Source of the DNA: Clostridia bacterium | GTDB lineage: Bacteria; Bacillota; Clostridia; Oscillospirales; Acutalibacteraceae | NCBI GenBank assembly: GCA_017516965.1 | Contig: JAFXAP010000008.1 | Span: forward strand, 186,001-250,000 | Reading direction: 5' to 3' | Length of the DNA: 64,000 bases | Shown here: positions 52,881 to 61,775 of the stretch, one piece after another | Layout: each line of letters starts with the position of its first letter | Numbering within the stretch: the stretch's first letter is position 1 | Notes under the pieces: model-generated | Told to the model about the DNA's origin: nothing | What the model saw: only the letters and a program-made list of their open reading frames with translations | Database searches by the model: none | Translations under genes and position numbers: made by a program

Positions 52881-55800
52881 ATGAAATGTTTATTTGATAT
52901 ACTTAAAACCGAACCTGATTACGCGCGAATGTTGCTTAGTGTGCAAAAGGGCAATCTACCGCTTGCGACAAGTGGACTTTCAAACGTACACAAGGCGCTT
53001 GTGTGCGCCGCGCTTAACGCTCACACTGGTAAAAAGATTTCGCTTATAACCCCTGATGAGCAAACCGCCACCGCAATTAAAGGTGACCTTGAGTCTATGG
53101 GGATTGATTGTCTGCTTTTTTGCTCACGCGATTACAACACCGAGCGTATGACGGGCTACTCAAAAGAATATGAACACAAGCGTGTTGACACCCTATCAAG
53201 AGTTCTTGATGGGGCTTTTGACGTGCTGCTAATTCCTGTGGACGCGGCTGTGCAGTACACCCTGCCACCCGATAATTTAAAACAAAACATTATAAACGTA
53301 AGCTCTACCGACACGCTTGATATTGCCGCTTTTTGCGACGCCTTAGTGTCGGCAGGTTACGTAAGAAGTGAGCTTTGCGAGGGTGTTGGTCAATTTGCGG
53401 TGCGCGGTGGAATAATCGACGTTTTTGCTACAGGCAACGACCACCCTGTAAGAATCGAACTATGGGGCGACGAGGTTGACAGCCTTTCATTTTTTGACGT
53501 TGAGTCACAGCGCCGCACCGAAAATATTGACAGCATTAAAATTTACCCTGCAAACGAATTCACATTTAATCGGCAAGAGCTTTCCCTTAAACTTGGGGAT
53601 TATTTGCAAAAAACAAAAAAGCTTACCGACGCTCAGCGCACATTTATAAATCAGGACATTTTAGCGCTTGACGCAAGTCTTTCGGTTTCGCCCGATTTAT
53701 ATATTCCCTTTTTATATGAAAAACCCGCTACTATTTTTGAATATACCGCCGACTGCATAACGGCAGTTTGCGAGTCGGGCAATATAAACGAGCGTTTAAA
53801 GAGCATATTCACCCTTTATAAAGAAGATGTCTCAGCCTTACTTGAAAGCGGAAAACTGTGCCCCAAAAGCGCAAAAATGCGACTAGACAGCGCCGAGCTT
53901 TACTCGCATTTTGAAAATGCCGTTTACCTTGAAAACTTTCCGCGTTCTTCTTACGAAATTTCTCTTAAAGAACTTATATCGTTTAACTTTAAGCGTTCTA
54001 CCGCTTGGGGCGGCGATATAGCCGTGCTCACCGAAGATATAGCCTATACCCTGCACATAAAAGGCACGGTGATTATTTTGGCGGGCGAGCAAAAGGCGGC
54101 GCGTGTGCTTACCGCAGAGCTGTGCGACCGCGGTATCAATGCGCAGTTTGTCGAAAATCCCAACTCTTTACAATCGGGCGGAGTATATGTGCTCACGGGT
54201 GGGCTTTCCAGCGGATTTGAAATTCCTATGTGCAAACTGTGTCTTATAACCCACCGTCACATCTGCGCCGAGGGCAAGCTTGTGCGCCGTAAATACAAAG
54301 ACGGAAAGCAGATAAACTCGCTTGAAGAACTTACCCGTGGCGACTATGTAGTACACGCTACACACGGCATCGGTATTTTTGACGGTATAAATCAGATTAA
54401 AAACGGACTTGTCACCAAGGATTATATAAAAATCAAATATGCCGGTAACGATACCTTATATGTTCCCGTAACACAGCTTGATTTGGTGTCAAAATATATA
54501 GGCGCCGCCGAAGACAGCGGTATAAAACTTAACAAGCTTGGCGGTAACGAGTGGCAACGAACACGCGCCCGTGTTAAAAAGGCTGTTCGCGATATGGCAA
54601 AACAGCTTACCGCGCTTTATGCCAAACGTATGTCTACAAAGGGCTATGCCTTTTCAGAAGACACCGATTTGCAAAGCGGTTTTGAAGCCAGGTTTGAATA
54701 TGAAGAAACCGAAGACCAGTTGCGCTCTATAAACGAGATAAAACGCGATATGCAACGTGACGTACCAATGGACCGTCTGCTTTGCGGTGACGTTGGTTTT
54801 GGCAAAACCGAGGTGGCTTTGCGCGCCGCGTTTAAATGTGTGAGCGAGGGTAAACAATGCGCAATGCTGGTGCCTACCACCATTCTTGCAATGCAACACT
54901 ACAACACCATTTTGCGCCGTTTTGGCGAACTGCCTCTTACCGTTAAACTACTCAACCGCTTTGTGTCAAAACGTGAGCAAGAAAAAACCATTGCCGGACT
55001 AAAATCAGGCAGAGTAGATATGGTTGTGGGCACACACCGACTTATTTCAAAAGATGTAAAATTTAAAGACATTGGTCTTGTAATAATTGATGAAGAGCAA
55101 CGCTTTGGCGTGGCTCAAAAAGAAAGGCTTAAAGAACTTTACCCGTTTGTTGACATTCTTACCCTTTCTGCAACCCCGATTCCACGCACACTTAATATGG
55201 CGATGTCGGGACTGCGAGATATGTCAAGCATAGATGAAGCCCCCGGTGACCGTCACCCTGTGCAGACCTATGTTTTAGAGCAAAACGACGGCGTTTTGCT
55301 TGATGCTATCAATCGTGAACTGCGCCGCGGAGGTCAGGTTTATTATTTGCACAACCGTGTCGACACCATTACCCGACGCGCCGCAAAGCTTAAAGAACTT
55401 TTGCCCAATGCGCGCATAGGTATAGCCCACGGCAAAATGAGTGAGGACGAACTCGGCGACGTTTGGCAAAGATTGCTTGAACACGAAATTGATATACTTG
55501 TTTGCACCACCATTATCGAAACGGGTGTTGACGTGCCCAATGCAAACACCCTTATTATAGAAGACGCCGACCGAATGGGTCTTGCGCAACTGCATCAGTT
55601 GCGCGGTCGTGTGGGGCGTTCACCCCGACGCGCATATGCTTATTTTTGCTTTAAGCGCAACCGAGAGCTTAGCGAGACCGCATCAAAACGGCTTGAAGCC
55701 ATACGTCAGTTTACCGAATTTGGCTCAGGCTTTAAGATTGCCATGCGCGACCTTGAAATAAGGGGCGCCGGTAGTATCTTGGGCGGAGAACAACACGGCA

Positions 55801-56309
55801 ATATGGAGGCGGTGGGTTACGATATGTACCTTAAGCTACTTGCCGATGCCGTAAACGAAGAAAAGGGCATTGAATCACACGAAGAGCTTAGTTGTGTAAT
55901 CGACCTTAACATATCGGCGCACATACCCGAGCGTTATATATCTTCGTTGCCTGCGCGTCTTGGTATATACCGACGTATTGCCGACATTCGCGACCAGTCA
56001 GACGCTCATGACGTTATCGACGAGTTGTGCGACCGCTTTGGCGAGCCACCGCGCGCGGTGATGGGTCTTATCGAGATTTCTTTGCTTCGCAGTAAAGCGG
56101 CGGCGGCATATATAACCGAAATAAACGGCACACCCACAAGCGCCGTTTTGCGCACCGCAAAAATCGACAACGGCGTTGCCGCAAAACTTGCCGATGAGTT
56201 TAAATCGGCGTTTACACTCTCTACCACGGGTGAGCCTGCATATATCATAAGGCTTATAGGTGGACTCAAACTCACCGAGGTTGTGTCACGTCTTTCAAAA
56301 ATTTTGTAA
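52881..56309 (+). CDS. mfd: Transcription-repair coupling factor
   Basis: The 1142-residue protein displaces RNA polymerase stalled at lesions and recruits UvrA. It contains the UvrB-homology N-terminus, the CarD-like RNA polymerase interaction domain (GDYVVHATHGIGIFDGI near 490), RecG-like helicase motifs (LLCGDVGFGKTEVALRAAF, LVPTTILA, IIDEEQRFG, LSATPIPRTL, IETGVDVPNANT, QLRGRVGR) and the TRCF domain (about 990-1090). Length fits the family. Confidence 0.97.
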   Translation: MKCLFDILKTEPDYARMLLSVQKGNLPLATSGLSNVHKALVCAALNAHTGKKISLITPDEQTATAIKGDLESMGIDCLLFCSRDYNTERMTGYSKEYEHKRVDTLSRVLDGAFDVLLIPVDAAVQYTLPPDNLKQNIINVSSTDTLDIAAFCDALVSAGYVRSELCEGVGQFAVRGGIIDVFATGNDHPVRIELWGDEVDSLSFFDVESQRRTENIDSIKIYPANEFTFNRQELSLKLGDYLQKTKKLTDAQRTFINQDILALDASLSVSPDLYIPFLYEKPATIFEYTADCITAVCESGNINERLKSIFTLYKEDVSALLESGKLCPKSAKMRLDSAELYSHFENAVYLENFPRSSYEISLKELISFNFKRSTAWGGDIAVLTEDIAYTLHIKGTVIILAGEQKAARVLTAELCDRGINAQFVENPNSLQSGGVYVLTGGLSSGFEIPMCKLCLITHRHICAEGKLVRRKYKDGKQINSLEELTRGDYVVHATHGIGIFDGINQIKNGLVTKDYIKIKYAGNDTLYVPVTQLDLVSKYIGAAEDSGIKLNKLGGNEWQRTRARVKKAVRDMAKQLTALYAKRMSTKGYAFSEDTDLQSGFEARFEYEETEDQLRSINEIKRDMQRDVPMDRLLCGDVGFGKTEVALRAAFKCVSEGKQCAMLVPTTILAMQHYNTILRRFGELPLTVKLLNRFVSKREQEKTIAGLKSGRVDMVVGTHRLISKDVKFKDIGLVIIDEEQRFGVAQKERLKELYPFVDILTLSATPIPRTLNMAMSGLRDMSSIDEAPGDRHPVQTYVLEQNDGVLLDAINRELRRGGQVYYLHNRVDTITRRAAKLKELLPNARIGIAHGKMSEDELGDVWQRLLEHEIDILVCTTIIETGVDVPNANTLIIEDADRMGLAQLHQLRGRVGRSPRRAYAYFCFKRNRELSETASKRLEAIRQFTEFGSGFKIAMRDLEIRGAGSILGGEQHGNMEAVGYDMYLKLLADAVNEEKGIESHEELSCVIDLNISAHIPERYISSLPARLGIYRRIADIRDQSDAHDVIDELCDRFGEPPRAVMGLIEISLLRSKAAAAYITEINGTPTSAVLRTAKIDNGVAAKLADEFKSAFTLSTTGEPAYIIRLIGGLKLTEVVSRLSKIL

Positions 56310-56391
56310 AATCGTTTACAATTTCGTATAGACTTTTTTGAAGTAATGGTATATAATTACTTTAATACAATAAAATTCAAGGAGAAAAAAA

Positions 56392-57522
56392 ATGAATACC
56401 TTAAAAAAGATTTTTGCAATAACTCTTTGTTTGTTGCTAAGTTTTACCTGTCTTGCAGGTTGTCACGAAAAGGGCGAAATCGCAGTAACAGTAGGCGATT
56501 ATACCTTTACCTCAGGCTACTATGCATGTGCACTTGTTTACGCTGATATGGAGGCTCGCGCACTTGTTGATGCCGAACTTTCTATGCAAGACGCTTCTGA
56601 AGAAGATGCGCAAGACGCAACCGAAAGCACAACCGAAAGCGCGCCCGAAGAGGTTGTTTATCACGAACACAAGGTTGAAGACACCGACTATGTTAAATGG
56701 GTAGAAGATACCGCGCTTGCCACACTTAAAAAGGTTGCCGCTGCAAAAACCCTTTGCGCAAAAGCAGGTGTTACACTCAGCGCTGAAGACGAATCTTTAG
56801 CAAAAGAAAACGTTAACCTTATCTGGAATGAATATGGCTATTCAGAATTGATGGAAAACAACGGCGTCAGCAAAGAAACCTTTATTGAGTATATGAAAGA
56901 CGGCTTCCTTACCGACTCTTACTTTGACCATCTTTATGGCAAGGGCGGCGAAAAGGAAGTAAATGCTAAAAAGATTAACAAACAGCTTTCTGACAACTAT
57001 GCTTTGGTAAACACTATCGACGTTGATTTTTCAGAATTTTCAGAAGATCAAATAAAGCAGGAAACCGAAAAGTTCCAGGCATATGAAAAGGATCTTAAAG
57101 ACGGCAAAAAAACCTTTGAACAGGTTTTGCTTGATTACACAAACACCTCTGCCGAGGACCACAAGCACGAAGAGGCACACGAGGGCGAACCCAAAGACCC
57201 CCACGCAACCATTTTAGGTTCGGAAGAAACCGAGTACTTCTCTGAAAACTTTGAAAAAGCAAAGGAAATGAAGGTAGGAGAGGTTAAGCTCTTAACCCTT
57301 GAAGATCAGGCAGGTCTTTCTTTGGTTGTAAAACAAGATATTATGGATGACCCCTATTATCTTAACACCCTCGATTCTGAACTTCGCCACGGTGTAATAG
57401 GCGACGCTTTTGAAGAAGATATTGTTAAATTCGCCGAGGGCTTAGCAGTAGAAATTAACAAATCATCTACCAAACAGTTTAATGTTAAAAAGATGGAATA
57501 CCCTGAAACTGCAGCATATTAA
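56392..57522 (+). CDS. Lipoprotein with SurA/PrsA-like N-terminal region, foldase-like
   Basis: The 376-residue protein has a lipobox LAGC (cysteine at about 23), then a helical region (VTVGDYTFTSGYYACALVYADMEA) similar to SurA_N, a Glu/Ser/Thr-rich insert (about 65-90), and a C-terminal region with MKVGEVKLLTLEDQAGLSLVVK, which resembles the end of parvulin domains. A full PpiC core is not clear and a His/Glu-rich stretch lies where it would be. It follows mfd, and ends at a strong terminator. Confidence 0.7.
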   Translation: MNTLKKIFAITLCLLLSFTCLAGCHEKGEIAVTVGDYTFTSGYYACALVYADMEARALVDAELSMQDASEEDAQDATESTTESAPEEVVYHEHKVEDTDYVKWVEDTALATLKKVAAAKTLCAKAGVTLSAEDESLAKENVNLIWNEYGYSELMENNGVSKETFIEYMKDGFLTDSYFDHLYGKGGEKEVNAKKINKQLSDNYALVNTIDVDFSEFSEDQIKQETEKFQAYEKDLKDGKKTFEQVLLDYTNTSAEDHKHEEAHEGEPKDPHATILGSEETEYFSENFEKAKEMKVGEVKLLTLEDQAGLSLVVKQDIMDDPYYLNTLDSELRHGVIGDAFEEDIVKFAEGLAVEINKSSTKQFNVKKMEYPETAAY

Positions 57523-57540
57523 ACAATAAAGCTTTACTTA

Positions 57541-57571
57541 AAATCCCAAAACCGTTTTGGTTTTGGGATTT
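57541..57571 (+). terminator. Intrinsic terminator of the foldase-like lipoprotein
   Basis: A 13-bp perfect stem (57541-57553 with 57559-57571) has loop GTTTT and is followed by TTTATTT. Confidence 0.9.
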
Positions 57572-57628
57572 TTTATTTGCAAAAATTGTTGGTACTATTC
57601 CTTTAAATACACAAAGAACATAAAATTA

Positions 57629-57657
57629 TTGCTAATTGATTTTTCTCGTGGTATAAT
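57629..57657 (+). promoter_or_regulatory. Promoter of the structured leader RNA/ligase
   Basis: TTGCTA (57629-57634) and TATAAT (57652-57657) with a 17-base spacer. The expected start near 57664 coincides with the first base of the leader's closing stem. Confidence 0.8.
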
Positions 57658-57663
57658 ACAAGT

Positions 57664-57881
57664 GCCAAACAAATTACATAAATTTAAGGAGGATTTTTAT
57701 ATTTTTAACACAAGGGGGTATTATACCCTTTTTTATTCATACAATAATTTGGTGAATTTGGCAAAAGCGCAAATTCCCCCAAGTTGTTGTATGGTAAATC
57801 CTCCACTTCTTGTAGTTTGTTTGGCGACAATTGGAGTTTGCGTTTTTCGGTGCGGGAACTTCGGTTGCCGCACTTTTTTTT
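57664..57881 (+). ncRNA. Highly structured RNA with three-way junction and intrinsic terminator, upstream of adenylate-forming ligase
   Basis: P1: 57664-57677 pairs with 57812-57825 over 14 bp with one G-U. P2: 57688-57696 pairs with 57796-57804 (9 bp). Inside lie P3, a small GGGTA/TACCC hairpin (57716-57728) followed by T6, and P4, a long arm where 57738-57752 pairs with 57779-57793 (15 bp, two G-U) capped by 57754-57760/57770-57776. A terminator (57850-57859 with 57864-57873, TTCG loop, T8) ends 14 bases before the ligase ATG. The G-U changes that keep pairing point to RNA. It may be a riboswitch/attenuator or an independent RNA; I recognise no family. Confidence 0.72.
57850..57881 (+). terminator. 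Intrinsic terminator within the ligase leader
   Basis: GTGCGGGAAC (57850-57859) pairs, with one mismatch, with GTTGCCGCAC (57864-57873) around TTCG, and eight T residues follow. The ligase ribosome binding site GGGGGA lies just downstream. Confidence 0.85.
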
Positions 57882-57895
57882 ATTGGGGGATTTAA

Positions 57896-59611
57896 ATGGA
57901 AGAAAAACAAATTACGGGCTATCCGTCAATAGACAAGCCTTGGTTAAAATACTATACTGAAGAAGCCATTAATGCTACTTTGCCCGAATGTTCTGTGTAT
58001 GATTATCTTGTAGAGTGCAACAAAAACCATTTGGATGATGTTGCAATAAACTACTTTGACCGAAAAATTACTTTTAGAGAGTTGTTTGACAACATTGAGA
58101 GAGCAACAAAGGGGTTTGCCTCTATTGGTCTTAATAAGGGTGATATTATTGTTATGGCAACAGTAACAACACCCGAAACGATATATAGTTTTTATGCCCT
58201 TAATCGTTTAGGTGTGGTCGCTAATATGGTTGACCCTCGTACAAGCACCGAAGGAATCAAAGACTATATTGAGGAAGTTAATGCAACCTGTGTTTTGACG
58301 ATTGATGTTGCTTTACCCAAAATTGAAAAAGCAATCATTGGAACAAATGTCAATCAAATTGTTGTCGTTTCTCCTGCCGACTCACTTGCACAACCCAAAA
58401 AACTACTTTTTAAGATTTTTAACCGTTCTCCAAAGTTGTCAGAGAAATGCCTTGTATGGCCCAAGATTTTGAAAAACAGCACCAATCAAACATTTACTAT
58501 TGCACCGTATGAGAAAGATGTTTGTTGTGCCATTGAGCATACAGGTGGTACTACAGGTATGCCAAAGGGTGTAATGCTCACAAATGACAATTTTAATGCT
58601 GCAACCTCACAAATTAAATATTCGCCATTGAGAATGGAAAGAAAAGATAGATTCTTGAATATTATGCCACCTTTTATTGCTTATGGTATGGTTTTGGGAA
58701 TCCATACAGCCCTCACTCACGGTTGGGAATCAATTTTAATTCCCAAGTTTGACCCTAAAGATTTTAGCGATTTGATTTTGAAATATCGCCCTTCGGGTAT
58801 AATGGGTGTACCTACATATTTTGAAGGCCTTATGGATGACCCGAAACTGAAAGGTGCAGACCTTTCCTGTATCAAGGTAGTTCTTGTTGGCGGTGATAAA
58901 ACACAGGTTGAGTTTGAAAAGCGAGTAAACACCTTCTTTGCAGAGCATAATGCCAACATCCATTTGAGCAAAGGTTATAGTATGACTGAAGCAAGTTCAA
59001 CCGCAACATTTGCCTTTGAAGAAATTAACAAACTCGGTAGCAATGGTATTCCTTTTACCGAAACAATCGTATCTGCATTTGAACCCGACACAGATAAGGA
59101 ATTAAAAGTCAATGAATCGGGAGAGATTTGCATTTTCACACCCACAATGATGCTTGGGTACTATGGAAAGCCCAACGAAACAAACAAGGTTTTGAAAAAG
59201 CATTCAGACGGCAGAATATGGATTCATTCGGGCGATTTAGGACACATTGATGAAGATGGTTGTGTTTACATTGATGGTCGCCTGAAAAGAATGATTATTC
59301 GCTTTGACGGATTTAAGGTATTTCCTCCATTCATTGAAAATGTCTTAACAACTCACAAGGCAGTTGAATCCTGCTGTGCAGTCGGCACTCCCGATAAATC
59401 TCATAGTCAAGGACAATTACCAATTGCTCATATCGTTTTAAAACCCGAATACAAAGGGAGAGAAACAGTGGTTGAATTTGAATTAGTAGAGTTATGCAAA
59501 AACGAACTTCCCGAATATGCACAACCCTCGGCATATAAGTTCCGTGAAACATTACCTGTAACACCCATTGGCAAAGTTGATTTTAAAGCACTTGAACAAG
59601 AGAATGATTAA
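57896..59611 (+). CDS. Class I adenylate-forming enzyme (acyl-CoA synthetase/AMP ligase type)
   Basis: The 571-residue ANL-superfamily enzyme activates a carboxylate as acyl-AMP. Motifs are the P-loop-like EHTGGTTGMPKGVMLT (A3), KGYSMTEASS (A5), HSGDLGHIDEDG (A7), DGRLKRMIIRFDGFKVFPPFIE (A8) and the C-terminal lysine in PIGKVDF (A10). Whether CoA, carrier protein or another acceptor follows is unknown. GGGGGA precedes the ATG. It is separated from upstream genes by the structured leader and from the integrative element by a terminator. Confidence 0.9.
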   Translation: MEEKQITGYPSIDKPWLKYYTEEAINATLPECSVYDYLVECNKNHLDDVAINYFDRKITFRELFDNIERATKGFASIGLNKGDIIVMATVTTPETIYSFYALNRLGVVANMVDPRTSTEGIKDYIEEVNATCVLTIDVALPKIEKAIIGTNVNQIVVVSPADSLAQPKKLLFKIFNRSPKLSEKCLVWPKILKNSTNQTFTIAPYEKDVCCAIEHTGGTTGMPKGVMLTNDNFNAATSQIKYSPLRMERKDRFLNIMPPFIAYGMVLGIHTALTHGWESILIPKFDPKDFSDLILKYRPSGIMGVPTYFEGLMDDPKLKGADLSCIKVVLVGGDKTQVEFEKRVNTFFAEHNANIHLSKGYSMTEASSTATFAFEEINKLGSNGIPFTETIVSAFEPDTDKELKVNESGEICIFTPTMMLGYYGKPNETNKVLKKHSDGRIWIHSGDLGHIDEDGCVYIDGRLKRMIIRFDGFKVFPPFIENVLTTHKAVESCCAVGTPDKSHSQGQLPIAHIVLKPEYKGRETVVEFELVELCKNELPEYAQPSAYKFRETLPVTPIGKVDFKALEQEND

Positions 59612-59613
59612 AA

Positions 59614-59650
59614 AAAAGGACTATGACATTTCGCGTGTCATAGTCCTTTT
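59614..59650 (+). terminator. Intrinsic terminator of the AMP ligase gene
   Basis: A perfect 15-bp stem (59614-59628 with 59636-59650), 7-nt loop, ending in TTTT, directly behind the stop codon. Confidence 0.9.
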
Positions 59651-59658
59651 AAAATAAC

Positions 59659-59678
59659 TTGCACCAAGTTTGCACCAA
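59659..59678. repeat. Direct repeat TTGCACCAA near the element end
   Basis: TTGCACCAA occurs at 59659-59667 and 59670-59678, period 11. The spacing fits recombinase arm or core binding; it lies between two terminators at the presumed element edge. Confidence 0.5.
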
Positions 59679-59699
59679 AGCGAAAATCAAGGCAAAAAG

Positions 59700-59734
59700 A
59701 AAACCCCGAAAACCGTGATGGTTTCGGGGTTTTT
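59700..59734. terminator. Second terminator-like hairpin at element edge
   Basis: 59700-59714 pairs with 59720-59733 (one bulged A), loop GTGAT, followed by TTTTT on the plus strand. The 180 bases beyond it to the integrase gene hold no gene. Confidence 0.75.
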
Positions 59735-59888
59735 GTAATCTTCGAAAAATATAAGATTATCTCTTTGAGTTATAAGAACGGTGTTTTGTACCGTTTTGAA
59801 CTGTTTTGAAAAGTCCTTTATTATAGCGGTTTACTTGCTTTATTGTATCATATCGTTTCGTAAATTTCAAGACCGTTTTATATTTTGG

Positions 59889-59916
59889 GACATCAAACAG
59901 ACATCAGCAGACATCA
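59889..59916. repeat. Triple direct repeat AGACATCA-type, probable integrase arm sites
   Basis: GACATCA occurs at 59889-59895, 59900-59906 and 59910-59916, spaced 11 and 10 bases (one helical turn), immediately beyond the integrase stop codon. This is the usual place and phasing for integrase arm-type sites of an attachment region. Confidence 0.6.
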
Positions 59917-59921
59917 AAATA

Positions 59922-61055
59922 CTATTGCAATTTTAAGGAAATCAAGTCTGCAACCTTTGCCTTTGCACTGTCAAGAACATCTGCATACACATTCGCAGTT
60001 GTTGATACATCAGAATGACCGAGCAATTCAGAAACTATTTTCAAGTCGATACCGCTATTTATTAAAAGTGTGGCGTTGCAGTGCCTTAAACTATGTAATG
60101 TTATAAAGTCAAAGTCCGTACCTTTAACAAAACGCCTGAATTGTGTATTGAGTCCTGACCTGTCAACATAATTGCCGCTATCGGTTGTAAAGACCATTTC
60201 AGGATATTTATAATCTTTTCCGAGTTTTGCTATCTTTTCATCATTGTATTGTTTCTGCTCTAAAAAGATTTTTGCCAATATATCCGATAATGCAATATAT
60301 CTATTACTTGTTTTAGTTTTCGGCGGTTGTAACCAATGCTTACCGCCTACATCTGTTAGTGTGTTTTCAATGTGAATAGTTTTATTTTCAAAGTCTATAT
60401 CTTGCCAACGCAGAGCCAAACATTCACCCGAACGCATACCTGTATATAACAAAACTTTAATAATACGGTTGAACTGTGTGCTATCTTCAACCATTTTCAA
60501 TAAGTCTTTCGCTTGATGTTCATTAAGGAAAGGCTTTTTTTCTTTTGGTTGCTTTGCCTTTGGTAATATAACCGCTTTTGTGCAAGGTGTTTCTTTTATG
60601 AAACCCTGTTCAACAGCACGAGCGAAAATACTTTGAAGAATAACATATACTTTTCTGCAAGTCGCAGGGGCGTATGTGCGAGTCTTAAAAAAGGCGGTTA
60701 TCTTTGCAGGGGTAAAGTCTTTTAGTTTGATATTTCCGAGTTCGGGCAATAAGTGGTTTTTTATCTGACTTTCATAATTATATGCTGTAATCTCTTTTAG
60801 TTCATTTTTTGCATAGTTATCAATAAACCATTCAGCCATATCACAGAAACGCATATTTTCATTTAATGAAGTCATACCCTTGCATTTTCTTTCAAATTCA
60901 ATAGCGAATTCGTGAGCAAGTTTCTCAGCCTTTTTCGGTGTAGTATTTTCAGGTGGTTTATATGTGGTTGTTTTTCGTATCTTTTTACCGTTCACATCAA
61001 GACCAAGAGAAACGACAATCTGAAAAGTGTTTCCACGCTTATTTACTGTTGCCAC
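59922..61055 (-). CDS. int: Tyrosine recombinase/integrase
   Basis: The 377-residue site-specific recombinase has an N-terminal arm-binding domain, a SAM-like core-binding domain (about 70-165) and a catalytic domain with Arg in YTGMRSGE, Lys in PKTKTSNR, HSLRH (His and second Arg), LLGHSDV and nucleophile Tyr in TTANVYADV. It integrates and excises the element that begins near 59.65 kb. It is the type common to Gram-positive phages and Tn916-like elements. Its start overlaps the repressor gene by 17 bases. Confidence 0.95.
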   Translation of the reverse strand: MATVNKRGNTFQIVVSLGLDVNGKKIRKTTTYKPPENTTPKKAEKLAHEFAIEFERKCKGMTSLNENMRFCDMAEWFIDNYAKNELKEITAYNYESQIKNHLLPELGNIKLKDFTPAKITAFFKTRTYAPATCRKVYVILQSIFARAVEQGFIKETPCTKAVILPKAKQPKEKKPFLNEHQAKDLLKMVEDSTQFNRIIKVLLYTGMRSGECLALRWQDIDFENKTIHIENTLTDVGGKHWLQPPKTKTSNRYIALSDILAKIFLEQKQYNDEKIAKLGKDYKYPEMVFTTDSGNYVDRSGLNTQFRRFVKGTDFDFITLHSLRHCNATLLINSGIDLKIVSELLGHSDVSTTANVYADVLDSAKAKVADLISLKLQ

Positions 61056-61638
61056 TGTTTACGCCTGCCTTTTCTTTAAATAAATGAATTAATTTTAATT
61101 CAACAAAATCGCATATTTCATTTTCAAAACGGTTCATTTCTCCAAGTGATAGAACAACTGTTTGATTGTCTTTTCTGATTTTATATCCATTGTTCAATTC
61201 ATCAAAATAGTCTTGAATCGAACTTGCATTTGATAAATTTGGCGGTGTTATTTCGTAATTTGTTAACATAGCAAAAGCACATAGTCCAGAATACAACAAA
61301 TCGCCCTCTTTATTCATATTATCAATGGCACTATAAAATCGGGCAGCTTCCGTTTCATAATCTGTCTCTCCAAGTAAATAAGAAGCCTGCACGCCTAAAA
61401 CCTTTCCAAAAAGTCGAGCATATTCAGCTGATATTTGTCTTGTCCCATTTTCAATATAACTAACTTGCTTTTCATTTCGTGATTTTCCGTTATTTTCGGG
61501 AAGTGCCTCTACCTCCATTATAAGTTCTTCCTGTGTTAACCCCTTTTTCTCTCTACAAGCCCTCAATCTTTCACCACAAATTTTTTTCTTGTTTTCAGAG
61601 GTAACACTTTCAGTTAATGTTTTTGTTACTTTTCCCAT
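61039..61638 (-). CDS. XRE-family repressor of the element
   Basis: The 199-residue protein has an N-terminal helix-turn-helix of the XRE/Cro-CI type (ERLRACREKKGLTQEELI and KQVSYIENGTRQISAEYARLFGKVLG, about 20-90) and an uncharacterised C-terminal part, without RecA-type autocleavage motifs. The ATG at 61636-61638 follows TTGGAG by eight bases. It faces the small helix-turn-helix gene divergently across an operator-rich gap, so it likely controls lysogeny-like maintenance. Confidence 0.9.
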   Translation of the reverse strand: MGKVTKTLTESVTSENKKKICGERLRACREKKGLTQEELIMEVEALPENNGKSRNEKQVSYIENGTRQISAEYARLFGKVLGVQASYLLGETDYETEAARFYSAIDNMNKEGDLLYSGLCAFAMLTNYEITPPNLSNASSIQDYFDELNNGYKIRKDNQTVVLSLGEMNRFENEICDFVELKLIHLFKEKAGVNSGNSK

Positions 61639-61664
61639 TGTATCAACTCCAATATATGATATTT

Positions 61665-61741
61665 GTAACACAAACAAATGTAACCTTGTTGTTCTGTTTA
61701 CGTAACATTTATGTTACAATAAGTATACAACAACTTGTTGT
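61665..61741. promoter_or_regulatory. Operator region with GTAAC boxes and a second palindrome
   Basis: GTAAC/GTTAC boxes lie at 61665-61669, 61680-61684, 61702-61706 and 61713-61717; the last two form the palindrome GTAACATTTATGTTAC. A separate 15-base palindrome ACAACAACTTGTTGT lies at 61727-61741. On the minus strand GTTACA and TATCAT spaced 17 bases make a plausible repressor promoter overlapping the boxes. This is the layout of a divergent repressor/antirepressor switch. Confidence 0.7.
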
Positions 61742-61775
61742 AGATGTCAATAGTAAAATAAAAGGTGGTGAAAAA

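Noticed and set aside
57664-57881. Retron
   Set aside because: The closing stem and long arm resemble an msr-msd layout, but no reverse transcriptase gene occurs nearby; the adjacent gene is an adenylate-forming ligase.
57557-57895. 112-codon reading frame before the ligase
   Set aside because: It spans the promoter and the structured leader, including a terminator; its cysteine- and aromatic-rich translation resembles no protein.
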